From the NCBI RefSeq assembly GCF_014197855.1, contig NZ_JACIGJ010000005.1:186001-250000 (forward strand): 64,000 nucleotides of DNA. The letters are read 5' to 3'. The stretch comes from Roseospira marina. Its GTDB lineage: Bacteria > Pseudomonadota > Alphaproteobacteria > Rhodospirillales > Rhodospirillaceae. The position numbers were made by a program, and so were the translations under genes. Shown in pieces: positions 9,202 through 17,984 of this stretch (its first letter is position 1; the number at the start of each line of letters is the position of its first letter). The notes below the pieces were generated by a model, which made no database searches, was not told where the DNA came from, and saw only the letters and a program-made list of their open reading frames with translations.

Positions 9202-10167
9202 TTAGTTGATGCCCAGAATCTTCGCGTGGGTCGCGCGTTCCTTGAGGAAGTACTCCTGCAAGGCGTCGCCGGTCAGCAGCTTGGTGTCGAGCGCTTCGCT
9301 GGCGGCGTACTCCTGCCACTCCTCGCTCTCTGAGACCTTGGTGAAGAGGTCGATGTAGTACTGCTGGGCGTCGGCGGGCATGCCGGGCGCGCCGACGAAG
9401 CTGCGCTGCATGCCGTAAGTCAGGTCATGGCCCAGCTCGGTCATCGTGGGCACGTCCGGCAGCGGCTCCAGCCGCGCCTCGGTGAAGGTCGCGATCGGCC
9501 GGGACTTGCCGGCGCGGAAGAACGGGAGCTGCTCCGAGGGGTTGTTGACCGTCGAATCGATGTGTCCGCCGACAAGGTTCTTGGCCACGGTTCCGCCGCC
9601 GTCGAACGGCACATAGGTGAATTTGATCCCGAACTCCTGCTCCAGCATGGCGGTGACCAGCGAATCCTCCTGACCGGTGCCGGTGCCGCCCATCTTCCAG
9701 GAACCGTCGGCCTCCTTCACCGCCGTCACGAACTCGTCGAGGGTGTGGATGTCCGAATCGGCGTTGACCCAGAGCACGAACGTATCCACGGCCATGCGGG
9801 CGATCGGGGTGAAGGTCTCGATATCCACGCCGATGTCCTGGCGCAGCGGCGTGGTGTAATAGCTGTTCAGGGTCGCCATCACCTTGTGGGCGTCGCCGGC
9901 GTTGTCCTTCATGTAGCGCAAGGCTTCGGCGCCCGAGCCGCCGCCCTTGTTGACGGGTAGGACCGGCATGTTCGTCAGATCGTGCTTCTGGATCAGGGAT
10001 TGAAAGAAACGGGCGAGGCGGTCCGCGCCGCCGCCCTGGCCGGCCATGATGACCATTTCGATCGGCTTGTGCGGCTCCCAGTCCGCCGCCTGGGCCGAGG
10101 GGGCGGTCACGGCAACGGCGAGCGCGCAGGCGGCGGCCGCGGCCTGGGTCCTGAGTGACGTCAGCAC
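9202..10167 (-). CDS. tctC: tripartite tricarboxylate transporter substrate-binding protein TctC
   Basis: About 321 aa, with a Sec signal peptide (LRTQAAAAACALAVAVTAP, cleavage after AQA) followed by a mature domain starting WEPHKPIEMVIMAGQGGGAD, the typical TctC/Bug fold opening. It binds a carboxylate in the periplasm and delivers it to TctAB. GTG at 10167 is chosen because GGGAGG sits 7 nt upstream; the in-frame GTG at 10182 would place the SD inside the gene. First gene of the operon tctC-tctB-tctA-CoA ligase-panE-like. The 292-nt gap to tctB (8910-9201) has no gene and no clear terminator; differential expression of the binding protein is possible. Confidence 0.93.
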   Translation of the reverse strand: MLTSLRTQAAAAACALAVAVTAPSAQAADWEPHKPIEMVIMAGQGGGADRLARFFQSLIQKHDLTNMPVLPVNKGGGSGAEALRYMKDNAGDAHKVMATLNSYYTTPLRQDIGVDIETFTPIARMAVDTFVLWVNADSDIHTLDEFVTAVKEADGSWKMGGTGTGQEDSLVTAMLEQEFGIKFTYVPFDGGGTVAKNLVGGHIDSTVNNPSEQLPFFRAGKSRPIATFTEARLEPLPDVPTMTELGHDLTYGMQRSFVGAPGMPADAQQYYIDLFTKVSESEEWQEYAASEALDTKLLTGDALQEYFLKERATHAKILGIN

Positions 10168-10481
10168 GGTGTGTCCTCCCACATCCTTCTGGTTTTAGGT
10201 CTGGGTCCGAATGATGCGCGGAGCCCCGTTCCCTAGAAAATAATGTGTAACGAAAGGACGACAGTTCAATATCATTGTTGCGCAAACTGAACCCTTTGCG
10301 GCGAGCGCGGTTGGGTGCGTGGGCGCGCGACCGCTCCAAAGGGTGGCTCGGACGGGCTGGCGAGAGTATTGATTCCACAGGGAAAACGATGATTCTCGCG
10401 GGTGCGATGCGGAACGCCCCCTGCCCGAGCGGATAGGGTGATTGAATTCCGCATGGTGGAAACGACGTTCGGGTGACGGTC
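10168..10481. promoter_or_regulatory. upstream region of the tct operon with palindromes
   Basis: 314 nt without a gene, less GC-rich than its surroundings near 10230-10290. It contains the perfect palindrome TTGCGCAA (10278-10285), nested within CAGTT...AACTG (10262-10289), at a plausible position for an operator of the tctC promoter. No regulator gene is adjacent, so the factor is unknown. I see no good sigma-70 promoter. Confidence 0.4.
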
Positions 10482-11927
10482 CTACCCGAGCCGGGATAGC
10501 AGACGCACGACACGCCGGGTTCGGTCGGAGAACAGCCGGGACGCATAGTACGCCCCGGCCGTCCGCTTTGCGGTCTCCGAGAGGGTGGGGTAGGGCGCGA
10601 CCATGGTCGCCAAGGCGCGCACCGGCACGCCCCGGTGCAGGGCCAGGATCCAGGGCGCTAGCAGGTCTCCGGCCTGGGCCCCGACGATGGCCGCGCCGAG
10701 GATGCGGCCCTTGCGGTCGGTGACGGCCTTTACGAGTCCGTCGGTCGCCCGCTGGCAGCGGGCCCGGTCGGTGTCCGCGAACGGCCAGTGCAACACCCGG
10801 ACCGCGTCGCCGTGGCGCGCCCGCGCCTCGGCTTCGCTCAGGCCGATGGCGGCGAGTTCCGGGTCCGTGAAGGTCACGTGGGGAAGGGCGGTCGCCGATG
10901 CCTTGATGGGCAGGCGGAACAGCGCCGACTTCAGCACCAGGGCGCCATGGTAGCCCGCCACATGCGTGAATTGCGGGCCGCCGGTGACGTCGCCGATGGC
11001 ATAGACCCGCCGGTTGGTCGTGCGCAGCCCGTCGTCCACGGTGATGCCGCGGGCCGTGTGGGCGATCCCGGCCACGTCAAGGTTCAGGGCGTCCGCGACG
11101 GGTGCGCGCCCCAGAGCCACGAGCAGGTGCGAGCCCTCGAACGACGCCGTTGCGCCGGTCGCATCCGCCGCCCGCACCCGCACGCGGCCGGCTTGCTGGG
11201 TGACGGATTCGGCGCACCAGGCCTCGTGGATGCGGACACCCTCCGCCGTCAGCCGGTCGCGCACCACGGCCGTCAGCTCCGGGTCGTCTCGGCCCAGGAG
11301 ACGCTTGGCCTCGATCAGCGTGACCGCGCTGCCCAGCCGGCGGAAGGCCTGCGCCAGCTCGCAGCCGATGGGGCCGCCGCCGAGAATCACCAAATGCTCC
11401 GGCCGGTCCGTCAGGTCGAAGATGGTTTCGTTGGTCAGGAACGGCCCGTCTGCCAGGCCGGGAATCGGCGGCACGACGGGGCGCGATCCGGTGGCGATCA
11501 CCACCCGGCGCGCCCGGATGCACTGGCCGGTGCCGGTTTCCACCGTGCGGGCGTCCACGAAGCGGGCATGGTCGCGCAGCACGGTGACGCCCAAGCCCTC
11601 GAACCGCGCCACTGAATCCATGGGCGCGATCTGGGCGATGACGTCGCGGACGTGGGCCATCACGGCGGGGAAATCGATGGCCGGCTCGGGCAGGCCGATG
11701 CCGAACCGTTCGGCGGTGCGGGCGGCCTGGGCCGAGGCGGCGGCGGCCAGCAGCGCCTTGGACGGCACGCAGCCGGTGTTCAGGCAGTCGCCGCCCATCG
11801 CGCCGCGCTCGACCAGAACGACCGACGCCCCCATCTGGGCAGCTCCGGCGGCGACGGTCAGCCCGGCCGAGCCGGCGCCGATGACACACAGGTCGGGGCG
11901 AAGGAGGCGGGAGGCGCGCTGCGTCAT
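10482..11927 (-). CDS. FAD-dependent pyridine nucleotide-disulfide oxidoreductase, mercuric-reductase-like
   Basis: 481 aa with the whole architecture of the class I disulfide reductases: FAD motif VIGAGSAGLT (15-24), redox-active pair in GGDCLNTGCVPSK (Cys48/Cys53), NAD(P) motif ILGGGPIGCE, the second FAD motif (AIGDVTGGPQFTHVAG) and a dimerisation domain. The C-terminal active-site His-x4-Glu of lipoamide dehydrogenase is not present (APYPTLSE instead), and there is no N-terminal heavy-metal-binding domain or terminal vicinal Cys pair. It is therefore neither a standard Lpd nor a standard MerA. Its start overlaps the stop of a TVP38/TMEM64 membrane protein by 4 nt, a gene pairing I recall from other bacteria. 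Substrate unknown. Confidence 0.85.
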   Translation of the reverse strand: MTQRASRLLRPDLCVIGAGSAGLTVAAGAAQMGASVVLVERGAMGGDCLNTGCVPSKALLAAAASAQAARTAERFGIGLPEPAIDFPAVMAHVRDVIAQIAPMDSVARFEGLGVTVLRDHARFVDARTVETGTGQCIRARRVVIATGSRPVVPPIPGLADGPFLTNETIFDLTDRPEHLVILGGGPIGCELAQAFRRLGSAVTLIEAKRLLGRDDPELTAVVRDRLTAEGVRIHEAWCAESVTQQAGRVRVRAADATGATASFEGSHLLVALGRAPVADALNLDVAGIAHTARGITVDDGLRTTNRRVYAIGDVTGGPQFTHVAGYHGALVLKSALFRLPIKASATALPHVTFTDPELAAIGLSEAEARARHGDAVRVLHWPFADTDRARCQRATDGLVKAVTDRKGRILGAAIVGAQAGDLLAPWILALHRGVPVRALATMVAPYPTLSETAKRTAGAYYASRLFSDRTRRVVRLLSRLG

Positions 11928-12715
11928 GGCCCGCGACCTTTCCAGAGGCGGTAGGCCGTGGGCAGCATCGCCAGGGCGGCGAGGCCGAGTAGCGGGGCGA
12001 ACACCGCTGTGTCATAGATCACGCCGAGGTCGGGGACCTCCCCGGCGGCAAAAACGGCATCCAGGCCGTTGCCGACGCCGGCATAGACGGCCGCGCCGGG
12101 AATGATCCCGAGCGCGGTGGCCGCGATGAACGTGCCCATAGGCACGCCCACGAACGCGGGCACCAGATTAACCAGCCAGAACGGAAACAGCGGGATCAGC
12201 CGCAGCACGAGCAGGCTGGAAAAGGCGTTCTCGCGCAGCCCCTGCTGAAGGCGGGCGATGCTTCCGCGCAGGCTGTCCCGCCAAGCGTCACCGAACACGA
12301 AGCGGGCGGCCAGGAAGATCACGGTGGCCCCAAGGGTGGCGCTGACCACGATCAGCGCGGTGGCCGCCACGGTGCCGAAGAGATAGCCGCCGACGATGCT
12401 CATCCACACAGCGCCGGGCACACTGAAGGCGACCACCAGGACATAGGCCGTCGCGAAGGCGAGCGCGGCGAGGCCCTTGTGCGTGTCGACCCAGCAGGAG
12501 ACGGCGGCATGATTCGCGGCCAGGGTCTCGAACGTCTGCGACAGGTCGCCGCCCAGGGCAAGGAACCCGACGAATCCGGCGGCGAAGCCGAGGGCGATCA
12601 AAAGGCGCGCAAGGCTCCGACCGCGACCCGTGCCTGTGCCGGCGGGTGCGTCCGGCGGGGCGGTGCCGTCCCGGGGCTCCGTATCGACGGACGTATGGAC
12701 GGACTCCTGACTCAT
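11924..12715 (-). CDS. TVP38/TMEM64 (DedA-like, SNARE-associated) membrane protein
   Basis: 263 aa integral inner-membrane protein with about six hydrophobic segments and the typical family stretches VFSVPGAVWMSIVGGYLFG and LRLIPLFPFWLVNLVPAFVG. The N-terminal 35 residues are polar (Thr/Pro/Asp/Gly-rich). ATG 12715 is chosen because the short upstream extension (from 12751) has no membrane or SD support. Family members are thought to act in lipid scrambling or proton-coupled transport. Translationally coupled to the disulfide oxidoreductase downstream; divergent from the rpmH promoter. Confidence 0.85.
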   Translation of the reverse strand: MSQESVHTSVDTEPRDGTAPPDAPAGTGTGRGRSLARLLIALGFAAGFVGFLALGGDLSQTFETLAANHAAVSCWVDTHKGLAALAFATAYVLVVAFSVPGAVWMSIVGGYLFGTVAATALIVVSATLGATVIFLAARFVFGDAWRDSLRGSIARLQQGLRENAFSSLLVLRLIPLFPFWLVNLVPAFVGVPMGTFIAATALGIIPGAAVYAGVGNGLDAVFAAGEVPDLGVIYDTAVFAPLLGLAALAMLPTAYRLWKGRGP

Positions 12716-12830
12716 AGTGGACCATTTGATACAGCGGTGAGGCCAGTTCAATGCTCCCGTTCAGTGCCAGGGTCTGTTCACACGCCGACGGGATTGCGTG
12801 CTCGCGCGCATCTCTCGCCGTTGCATGACG

Positions 12831-12859
12831 TTGACTCCCTTGGAAGGCCCCTATATAAA
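12831..12859 (+). promoter_or_regulatory. sigma-70 promoter of rpmH-rnpA
   Basis: TTGACT (12831-12836), a 17-nt spacer, and TATAAA (12854-12859): a near-consensus housekeeping promoter about 45 nt upstream of the rpmH start. It is one of the best promoter matches in the window and fits a ribosomal protein gene. Confidence 0.85.
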
Positions 12860-12903
12860 CCGCGCTCCCAAACTTCATTGATGTGTCAGACGGAGTCGCC
12901 GCC

Positions 12904-13038
12904 GTGAAACGCCCCTATCAGCCCTCCAAGCTCGTCCGCAAGCGGCGCCACGGCTTCCGTAGCCGCAGCGCCACCGTTGGCGGTCGCCGTGTGCTCGCCG
13001 CTCGTCGCGCCAAGGGCCGCAAGCGTCTGAGCGCGTAA
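12904..13038 (+). CDS. rpmH: 50S ribosomal protein L34
   Basis: 44-aa very basic protein beginning (V/M)[20 protein letters not shown] and ending KGRKRLSA, a full-length L34. It starts at GTG with GGAG 8 nt upstream. L34 is a late-assembling component of the large ribosomal subunit. It is the first gene of the conserved rpmH-rnpA-yidD-yidC cluster and is driven by the promoter at 12831-12859. Confidence 0.97.
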   Translation: MKRPYQPSKLVRKRRHGFRSRSATVGGRRVLAARRAKGRKRLSA

Positions 13039-13136
13039 CCGGTCGCCCGTACGACGCCGGCCCCGGGCGGGTCGCCGCCGACCCGAACGAACCCGCCGGA
13101 GCCGGATGGTCCAGCCCGGATCGGGTCTCTTCCCGG

Positions 13137-13655
13137 GTGTCCATGATGAACGCGCCCGCGTCCAGCGCCACGGAAACACCGCCGGACACCGAGTCCGGCG
13201 AGCGCCCTGATCGCCTCAAGCGACGGGGCGATTTCCTGCGTGTGGCGGGGGGGCGCCGCAAGGTCGTGACGGCCGGCTTTATTCTTCAGGCCGCGCCCAA
13301 TCCGGCCGTCCGGCGCCTGTCCCCGGACGCGGAGCCGCCGGTCCCTCGTCTCGGCTTTACCTGCAGTCGCAAGGTCGGCAAGGCCGTCGTGCGCAACCGC
13401 GCGCGGCGCCGCTTGCGTGCGGCCGCCGACGCGATCTTTCCCGGCCACGCCCGGCCGGGCTGGGATTACGTGCTGATCGGACGGCAGGAGACAAACGCCC
13501 AGGCCTTCGCGCGCCTGCTGGACGATTTGGAGCGCGCGTTGCGTCGGGTCGTCGAGGACCGCGCGCGCAGCGGGGGCCGACATGGGGGCGGCGGCGGCCG
13601 TCCGCCCAAGGGGGGCGGCAAGCGCTCCGGACCGCCGCGCCGGAGTGCCCCGTGA
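13137..13655 (+). CDS. rnpA: ribonuclease P protein component
   Basis: Basic protein subunit of RNase P, which matures the 5' ends of tRNAs with the RNA RnpB (rnpB is not in the window). The core is present: [36 protein letters not shown] (the RNR signature) and the C-terminal helix. The N-terminus (about 25 aa) and a Gly/Arg/Pro-rich tail of about 30 residues extend the usual length of about 120 aa to 172 aa. GTG 13137 and the nearby ATGs 13143 and 13146 are all possible starts. Its stop overlaps the yidD start (GTGA). Confidence 0.93.
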   Translation: MSMMNAPASSATETPPDTESGERPDRLKRRGDFLRVAGGRRKVVTAGFILQAAPNPAVRRLSPDAEPPVPRLGFTCSRKVGKAVVRNRARRRLRAAADAIFPGHARPGWDYVLIGRQETNAQAFARLLDDLERALRRVVEDRARSGGRHGGGGGRPPKGGGKRSGPPRRSAP

Positions 13656-14038
13656 CGTCGGGGGGCGATCGGGCGGGACCCTGGATCACCGCCGCCGGGC
13701 ACGTTCCGCGCCATCTGCTGCGCGGGCTGATCCGCGTCTATCAGCTCTTTCTGTCGCCGCTTCTCGGTCAGAACTGCCGCTACATGCCGACCTGCTCCGC
13801 CTACGCCATGGAGGCGTTGGAGCGGCACGGTGTGGTGCGGGGTGGTTGGCTGGCGGCGCGGCGGATTCTTCGTTGCCATCCTTGGGGCGGCATGGGATAC
13901 GATCCCGTCCCCGAAGCGCGGGCCCGTCCGAAACGGTCGAACGGCCCCGTATCCACTGCGGATTCCGACGCGACGGGGCCTCTCGACACGGCAGGACCGC
14001 GGAGTCCTGGCGGTGGGCGCGAGGCGGACCTTCCGTGA
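13652..14038 (+). CDS. yidD: membrane protein insertion efficiency factor YidD
   Basis: 128 aa. The first 85 residues carry the family signature: [24 protein letters not shown]...[14 protein letters not shown], with the conserved Cys residues, and [13 protein letters not shown]. YidD helps YidC and the Sec machinery to insert inner-membrane proteins. The tail after residue 90 is low-complexity and probably dispensable. The GTG start overlaps the rnpA stop by 4 nt, indicating coupled translation. Confidence 0.93.
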   Translation: MTSGGDRAGPWITAAGHVPRHLLRGLIRVYQLFLSPLLGQNCRYMPTCSAYAMEALERHGVVRGGWLAARRILRCHPWGGMGYDPVPEARARPKRSNGPVSTADSDATGPLDTAGPRSPGGGREADLP

Positions 14039-14134
14039 TTGGCGGAGGGTCCGCGCCGAAGACGCCCCGCTGTCGCGCACGCTATGCCCGGGTCGCTGTC
14101 TGGCGGGTCGGGTCTCCTGACGGACAAAGGACTC

Positions 14135-15949
14135 ATGGTCGAACAGCGTAATCTGATCCTTGCGGTCGTGCTCTCCATCGCGGTCTTGTTCGGGTTCGAA
14201 ATGGTGTGGCGCGTGATCGTGCCGCCGCCCGAGCCCGTCGAGACGGTGGCCGGCGAGGCCACCACGTCTCCCGCCGAACCGGGCGCGCTGCCCGGGGAGG
14301 GATCCGCCGGGGCCCCGGGGGCGCCCGCCGCCGACAGCGGGGGCGCGGTGCCGTCCGCACCGGGGGCCGAGACCGCCTCGATGCCGGCCACGGCCGGTGC
14401 GATGTCCCGCGATGAGGCGATTGCCGCCACGGAAGGGGGGCGGGTCGCCATCGACACGCCCCGGGTGCACGGCTCGATCCGCCTGCGGGGCGCGCGTCTG
14501 GATGATCTGACCCTGCCGACCTACCGCGAGGAACTCGATCCGAACAGCCCGCCGATCCACCTGTTCTCCCCCGCCGGCTCGGTCGATCCCTATTACGCCG
14601 AGTTCGGCTGGGTCGCCGCCGCCACCCCGGCCGGCGTGTCGCAGCCGGTGCCCGGCCCGGAAACGCAATGGCAGGCGTCGGGCGATACGCTGCATGTGAA
14701 CGAGCCCATCACTCTGACCTGGGACAATGGTCAGGGGCTGCGGTTCGTACGCACCGTGGCGATCGACGAGAACTACATGTTCACGATGACGCAGAGGGTC
14801 GAGAACACCGGCGGCGAGCCCGTGACGCTGTACCCCTACGGCCTCGTCTCGCGGACGGACCGGCCGAAGACCACGGGCATCTGGATCCTGCACGAGGGTC
14901 CGCTGGGTGTGTTCGACGGCACCCTCAAGGAGGTCAACTACAAGGACCTTGAGGAAGACGAGCCCACGGTCGAGCAGACATCGACTGGCGGCTGGATCGG
15001 CATCACCGACAAGTACTGGCTGGCGGCGCTGGCCTATGACCAGCAGGCGGAGGCGACGACCCGGTTCACGCGGCGCATGGTCGAGGGGCGCGAGCGGTTC
15101 CAGGTCGACTATCGCCTGCCTGGCGAGACCGTGGCCCCCGGCAGCAGTGTCGAGACTACGAACCGCCTGTTCGCCGGTGCCAAGAAGGTTCAGTTGCTGG
15201 ATGGCTACGAGGAGAAGTATGGAATCACCAACTTCGACCTCGCCATCGATTTCGGCTGGTTCTATTTCATGACCAAGCCGTTCTTCTATGGCCTGCTGTG
15301 GTTGGAGGACGTCCTTGGCAACTTTGGGCTTGCGATCCTGGGCTTCACGGTCTTGATCAAGCTGGCGTTTTTCCCGCTCGCCAACAAGTCCTACAAGTCC
15401 ATGACCAAGATGAAGATGCTTCAGCCGGAGATGAAAAAGCTCCAGGAGCGATTCAAAGACGACCGTCAGCGCATGAGTCAAGAGCTTATGATGCTGTACA
15501 AGCGGGAAAAGGCCAGTCCGGTCTCGGGCTGCCTGCCGATCCTGATCCAAATCCCGGTGTTCTTCTCGCTGTATAAGGTTCTGTTCGTTTCGATCGAAAT
15601 GCGGCACGCGCCGTTCTACGGCTGGATCCACGATCTGTCCGCGCCCGATCCGACCAACGTGTTCACCCTGTTCGGCCTGATCCCCTGGGATACTCCGGCG
15701 TTTCTGGCCATCGGTATCTGGCCCCTCATCATGGGTGTCACGATGTTCCTGCAGCAGAAGCTGAACCCGGCGCCGCCCGATCCCACCCAGGCGCGCATCA
15801 TGATGTTCCTGCCCATCATGTTCACCTTCATGCTGGCGCACTTCCCGGCCGGTTTGGTGATCTACTGGACCTGGAACAACCTGCTGTCGATGGCGCAACA
15901 GTGGTTCATCATGAAGCGCATGGGCGTGTCGGTGAGCGGCGAAAAATGA
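14135..15949 (+). CDS. yidC: membrane protein insertase YidC
   Basis: About 604 aa. An N-terminal anchor (LILAVVLSIAVLFGFEMVW) is followed by an Ala/Gly/Pro-rich linker, the large periplasmic beta-sandwich domain of Gram-negative YidC (about residues 110-340) and the conserved C-terminal five-helix insertase core (YFMTKPFFYGLLWLEDVLGN to the end). It inserts inner-membrane proteins alone or with SecYEG. ATG 14135 is preferred to the open frame starting at 14039 because AAAGGA is 5 nt upstream and the anchor then begins directly. Lies 96 nt after yidD. Confidence 0.96.
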   Translation: MVEQRNLILAVVLSIAVLFGFEMVWRVIVPPPEPVETVAGEATTSPAEPGALPGEGSAGAPGAPAADSGGAVPSAPGAETASMPATAGAMSRDEAIAATEGGRVAIDTPRVHGSIRLRGARLDDLTLPTYREELDPNSPPIHLFSPAGSVDPYYAEFGWVAAATPAGVSQPVPGPETQWQASGDTLHVNEPITLTWDNGQGLRFVRTVAIDENYMFTMTQRVENTGGEPVTLYPYGLVSRTDRPKTTGIWILHEGPLGVFDGTLKEVNYKDLEEDEPTVEQTSTGGWIGITDKYWLAALAYDQQAEATTRFTRRMVEGRERFQVDYRLPGETVAPGSSVETTNRLFAGAKKVQLLDGYEEKYGITNFDLAIDFGWFYFMTKPFFYGLLWLEDVLGNFGLAILGFTVLIKLAFFPLANKSYKSMTKMKMLQPEMKKLQERFKDDRQRMSQELMMLYKREKASPVSGCLPILIQIPVFFSLYKVLFVSIEMRHAPFYGWIHDLSAPDPTNVFTLFGLIPWDTPAFLAIGIWPLIMGVTMFLQQKLNPAPPDPTQARIMMFLPIMFTFMLAHFPAGLVIYWTWNNLLSMAQQWFIMKRMGVSVSGEK

Positions 15950-15970
15950 CGCAGACGGGCGTATCGATGA

Positions 15971-16675
15971 ATGGCTGAGGACGACGACAGTTCGGCAGTC
16001 CAACCGGAGGACGCCTCGGCGGGACATCCCGCCGAGGCCGTTCGCCTGGAGGCGGGGCGGCTTCTGTTCGCGCAGCCCTGCGTGTTTCTCAAGGGCGTGG
16101 TGGACCTGAAGGGATTGCCGGCCTCCGACCTGCCCGAGATCGCGTTCTGCGGTCGTTCGAACGTGGGCAAGTCGAGCCTTGTCAACGCCCTGACCGGCCG
16201 CAAGACGTTGGCCCGCACCTCCAACACGCCGGGCCGCACCCAGGAGATCAACCTCTTCGTTCTGGGGCCCGAGGGGCAGCCGCGCCTGATGCTCGCGGAT
16301 CTGCCGGGCCATGGCTTCGCGCGGGCGCCTAAGACCAAGGTCGACGCTTGGACGCGGCTGGTGAACGCCTATCTGAAGGGCCGCCCGCCGCTCCGTCGCG
16401 TGCTGCTGCTGGTGGATTCGCGTCACGGTCTGAAGGCGGTCGACCGCACCGTCATGGCGATGCTGGACGCGGCCGCCGTGAACTATCAGGTGGTGCTGAC
16501 CAAGGCGGACAAGCCCGCCTCGCAGGCCGTGCAGGCGGTACTGGAGGCGACGCGGGCCGCGCTGGCCACGCATGTCGCGGCGCATCCCGAGATTTTGGTG
16601 ACGTCATCGCAGACCGGGGCCGGGTTGGCGGAGGTGCGCGCCGCGCTGACCGAGATCGCGCAGCCGGTGGGCTGA
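15971..16675 (+). CDS. engB: ribosome biogenesis GTPase YihA/YsxC (EngB)
   Basis: 234 aa TRAFAC-class GTPase needed for assembly of the 50S subunit. Visible G motifs: G1 GRSNVGKSSL, G2 with TSNTPGRTQ, G3 DLPGHGFA, G4 TKADK and G5 TSSQTGAG. An N-terminal extension of about 30 acidic residues precedes the domain. It lies 21 nt downstream of yidC, probably in the same transcript, an arrangement common in alphaproteobacteria (yidC-engB-argB). Confidence 0.95.
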   Translation: MAEDDDSSAVQPEDASAGHPAEAVRLEAGRLLFAQPCVFLKGVVDLKGLPASDLPEIAFCGRSNVGKSSLVNALTGRKTLARTSNTPGRTQEINLFVLGPEGQPRLMLADLPGHGFARAPKTKVDAWTRLVNAYLKGRPPLRRVLLLVDSRHGLKAVDRTVMAMLDAAAVNYQVVLTKADKPASQAVQAVLEATRAALATHVAAHPEILVTSSQTGAGLAEVRAALTEIAQPVG

Positions 16676-16723
16676 GCGGCTTGGGATATGGCGGGGGCGG
16701 CGGAAAGAGACGGGGTAGAGAGG

Positions 16724-17662
16724 ATGACCGGATACGATACCACGGCCCAGGACAAGGAAGCCCTGAGGGAAGTCTGGCTGGAGAAGGCTAAGACCCTGTC
16801 GGAGGCGTTGCCCTATATGCGGCGCTTTGCTGGGGAGACGGTGGTCATCAAGTACGGCGGTCACGCTATGGGCGACGCCACCCTGTCCGGTTGCTTCGCC
16901 CGTGACGTGGTGCTGCTGAAGCAGGTCGGCATCAACCCGGTGGTGGTGCATGGCGGCGGCCCGCAGATCCAGAAGATGCTGGAGCGGCTGAAGATCCAGT
17001 CCGAGTTCGTGGACGGACTGCGGGTCACGGACCGCGCGACGGTGGACATCGTCGAGATGGTCCTGTCTGGTTCCATCAACAAGGAGATCGTGTCCGCCAT
17101 CACCCAAGCGGGCGGCTTCGCCATCGGCCTGTCCGGCAAGGACGGCCACCTGATCCGCGCCACCAAGCTGCGGCGCTCTAAGCGGGATCCGGACAGCAAC
17201 ATCGAGAAGCTGTTGGACCTGGGCTTCGTCGGTGAGCCGACCAAAATCAACCCGCATGTCCTGAACTACTTCCAGGGCTCGGACGTGATTCCCGTCATTG
17301 CGCCGATCGGGCAGGGCGAGGACGGCGAAACCTTCAACATCAACGCCGACACGGCGGCCGGAGCGGTCGCGGCGGCGGTGGGCGCGCGCCGGCTGCTGAT
17401 GCTGACGGACGTGAAGGGCGTGCTGGACCGCGACGGCGTGCTGATCGAGGACATGACGGCCGCCGAGGCGCACACCGGCATCGCCGACGGCACCATTTCC
17501 GGCGGCATGATCCCGAAGGTGGAAACCTGCCTGAAGGCGGTCGAGACCGGGGTCGAGGCGGCGGTGATTCTGGACGGCAGGGTGCCGCACGCGGTGCTGC
17601 TGGAGCTGTTCACGCCCCATGGTGCCGGCACCCTGATCCGCGCCAGTGCCGGAGCGCGGTGA
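16724..17662 (+). CDS. argB: acetylglutamate kinase
   Basis: 312 aa amino-acid kinase; phosphorylates N-acetyl-L-glutamate, the second step of arginine synthesis. Family features: [11 protein letters not shown] (Lys/Gly phosphate-binding loop), VVHGGGPQI, the N-acetylglutamate site region [18 protein letters not shown], and TDVKGVLD. The N-terminal helix ([19 protein letters not shown]) is the type found in hexameric, arginine-inhibited enzymes, so feedback control by arginine is likely. ATG 16724 has GAGAGG close upstream. It ends the rpmH-argB gene run; a strong terminator follows at 17785. Confidence 0.96.
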   Translation: MTGYDTTAQDKEALREVWLEKAKTLSEALPYMRRFAGETVVIKYGGHAMGDATLSGCFARDVVLLKQVGINPVVVHGGGPQIQKMLERLKIQSEFVDGLRVTDRATVDIVEMVLSGSINKEIVSAITQAGGFAIGLSGKDGHLIRATKLRRSKRDPDSNIEKLLDLGFVGEPTKINPHVLNYFQGSDVIPVIAPIGQGEDGETFNINADTAAGAVAAAVGARRLLMLTDVKGVLDRDGVLIEDMTAAEAHTGIADGTISGGMIPKVETCLKAVETGVEAAVILDGRVPHAVLLELFTPHGAGTLIRASAGAR

Positions 17663-17784
17663 CGCCTATATGAACAAGGGGTCATGAAAAAAGAGTCATG
17701 ATCAAGAAAGGCGTAAGTCACGTGACCGCGCCTATTCTTAATCCTGAAGAGAGCGTCCCCTTCGCATTCTTCCAATCCCCCAGG

Positions 17785-17818
17785 CCGGCGACCCGTTCCC
17801 CCACGGGTCGCCGGTTTT
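17785..17818 (+). terminator. strong intrinsic terminator between argB and tolB
   Basis: A perfect 11-bp stem (CCGGCGACCCG 17785-17795 with CGGGTCGCCGG 17804-17814), an 8-nt loop and TTTT directly after. It stands 122 nt after the argB stop. The interval 17663-17784 is comparatively AT-rich and carries no convincing gene; the rest of the 322-nt gap (17819-17984) should hold the tolB promoter, which I cannot identify. Confidence 0.9.
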
Positions 17819-17984
17819 GTATGTTGGGCCCCGGGCGTCTGGTGGGGCGGGCCGCGTCGCCTGCGATTGAGCCGGCCGATGGGTGTTTTTGGGGATGCCC
17901 CACTCCTGCCCCATTCCTTGGGCATCAAGGAGCCCGCTTATTTCCCGCGATTCATCCCGCATCGGTGAACACGAGGCCCGCGCC

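Noticed and set aside
10482-11927. Dihydrolipoamide dehydrogenase or true mercuric reductase
   Set aside because: The C-terminal His-Glu dyad of Lpd and the metal-binding domain and terminal Cys pair of MerA are missing; no mer or dehydrogenase-complex genes are adjacent.
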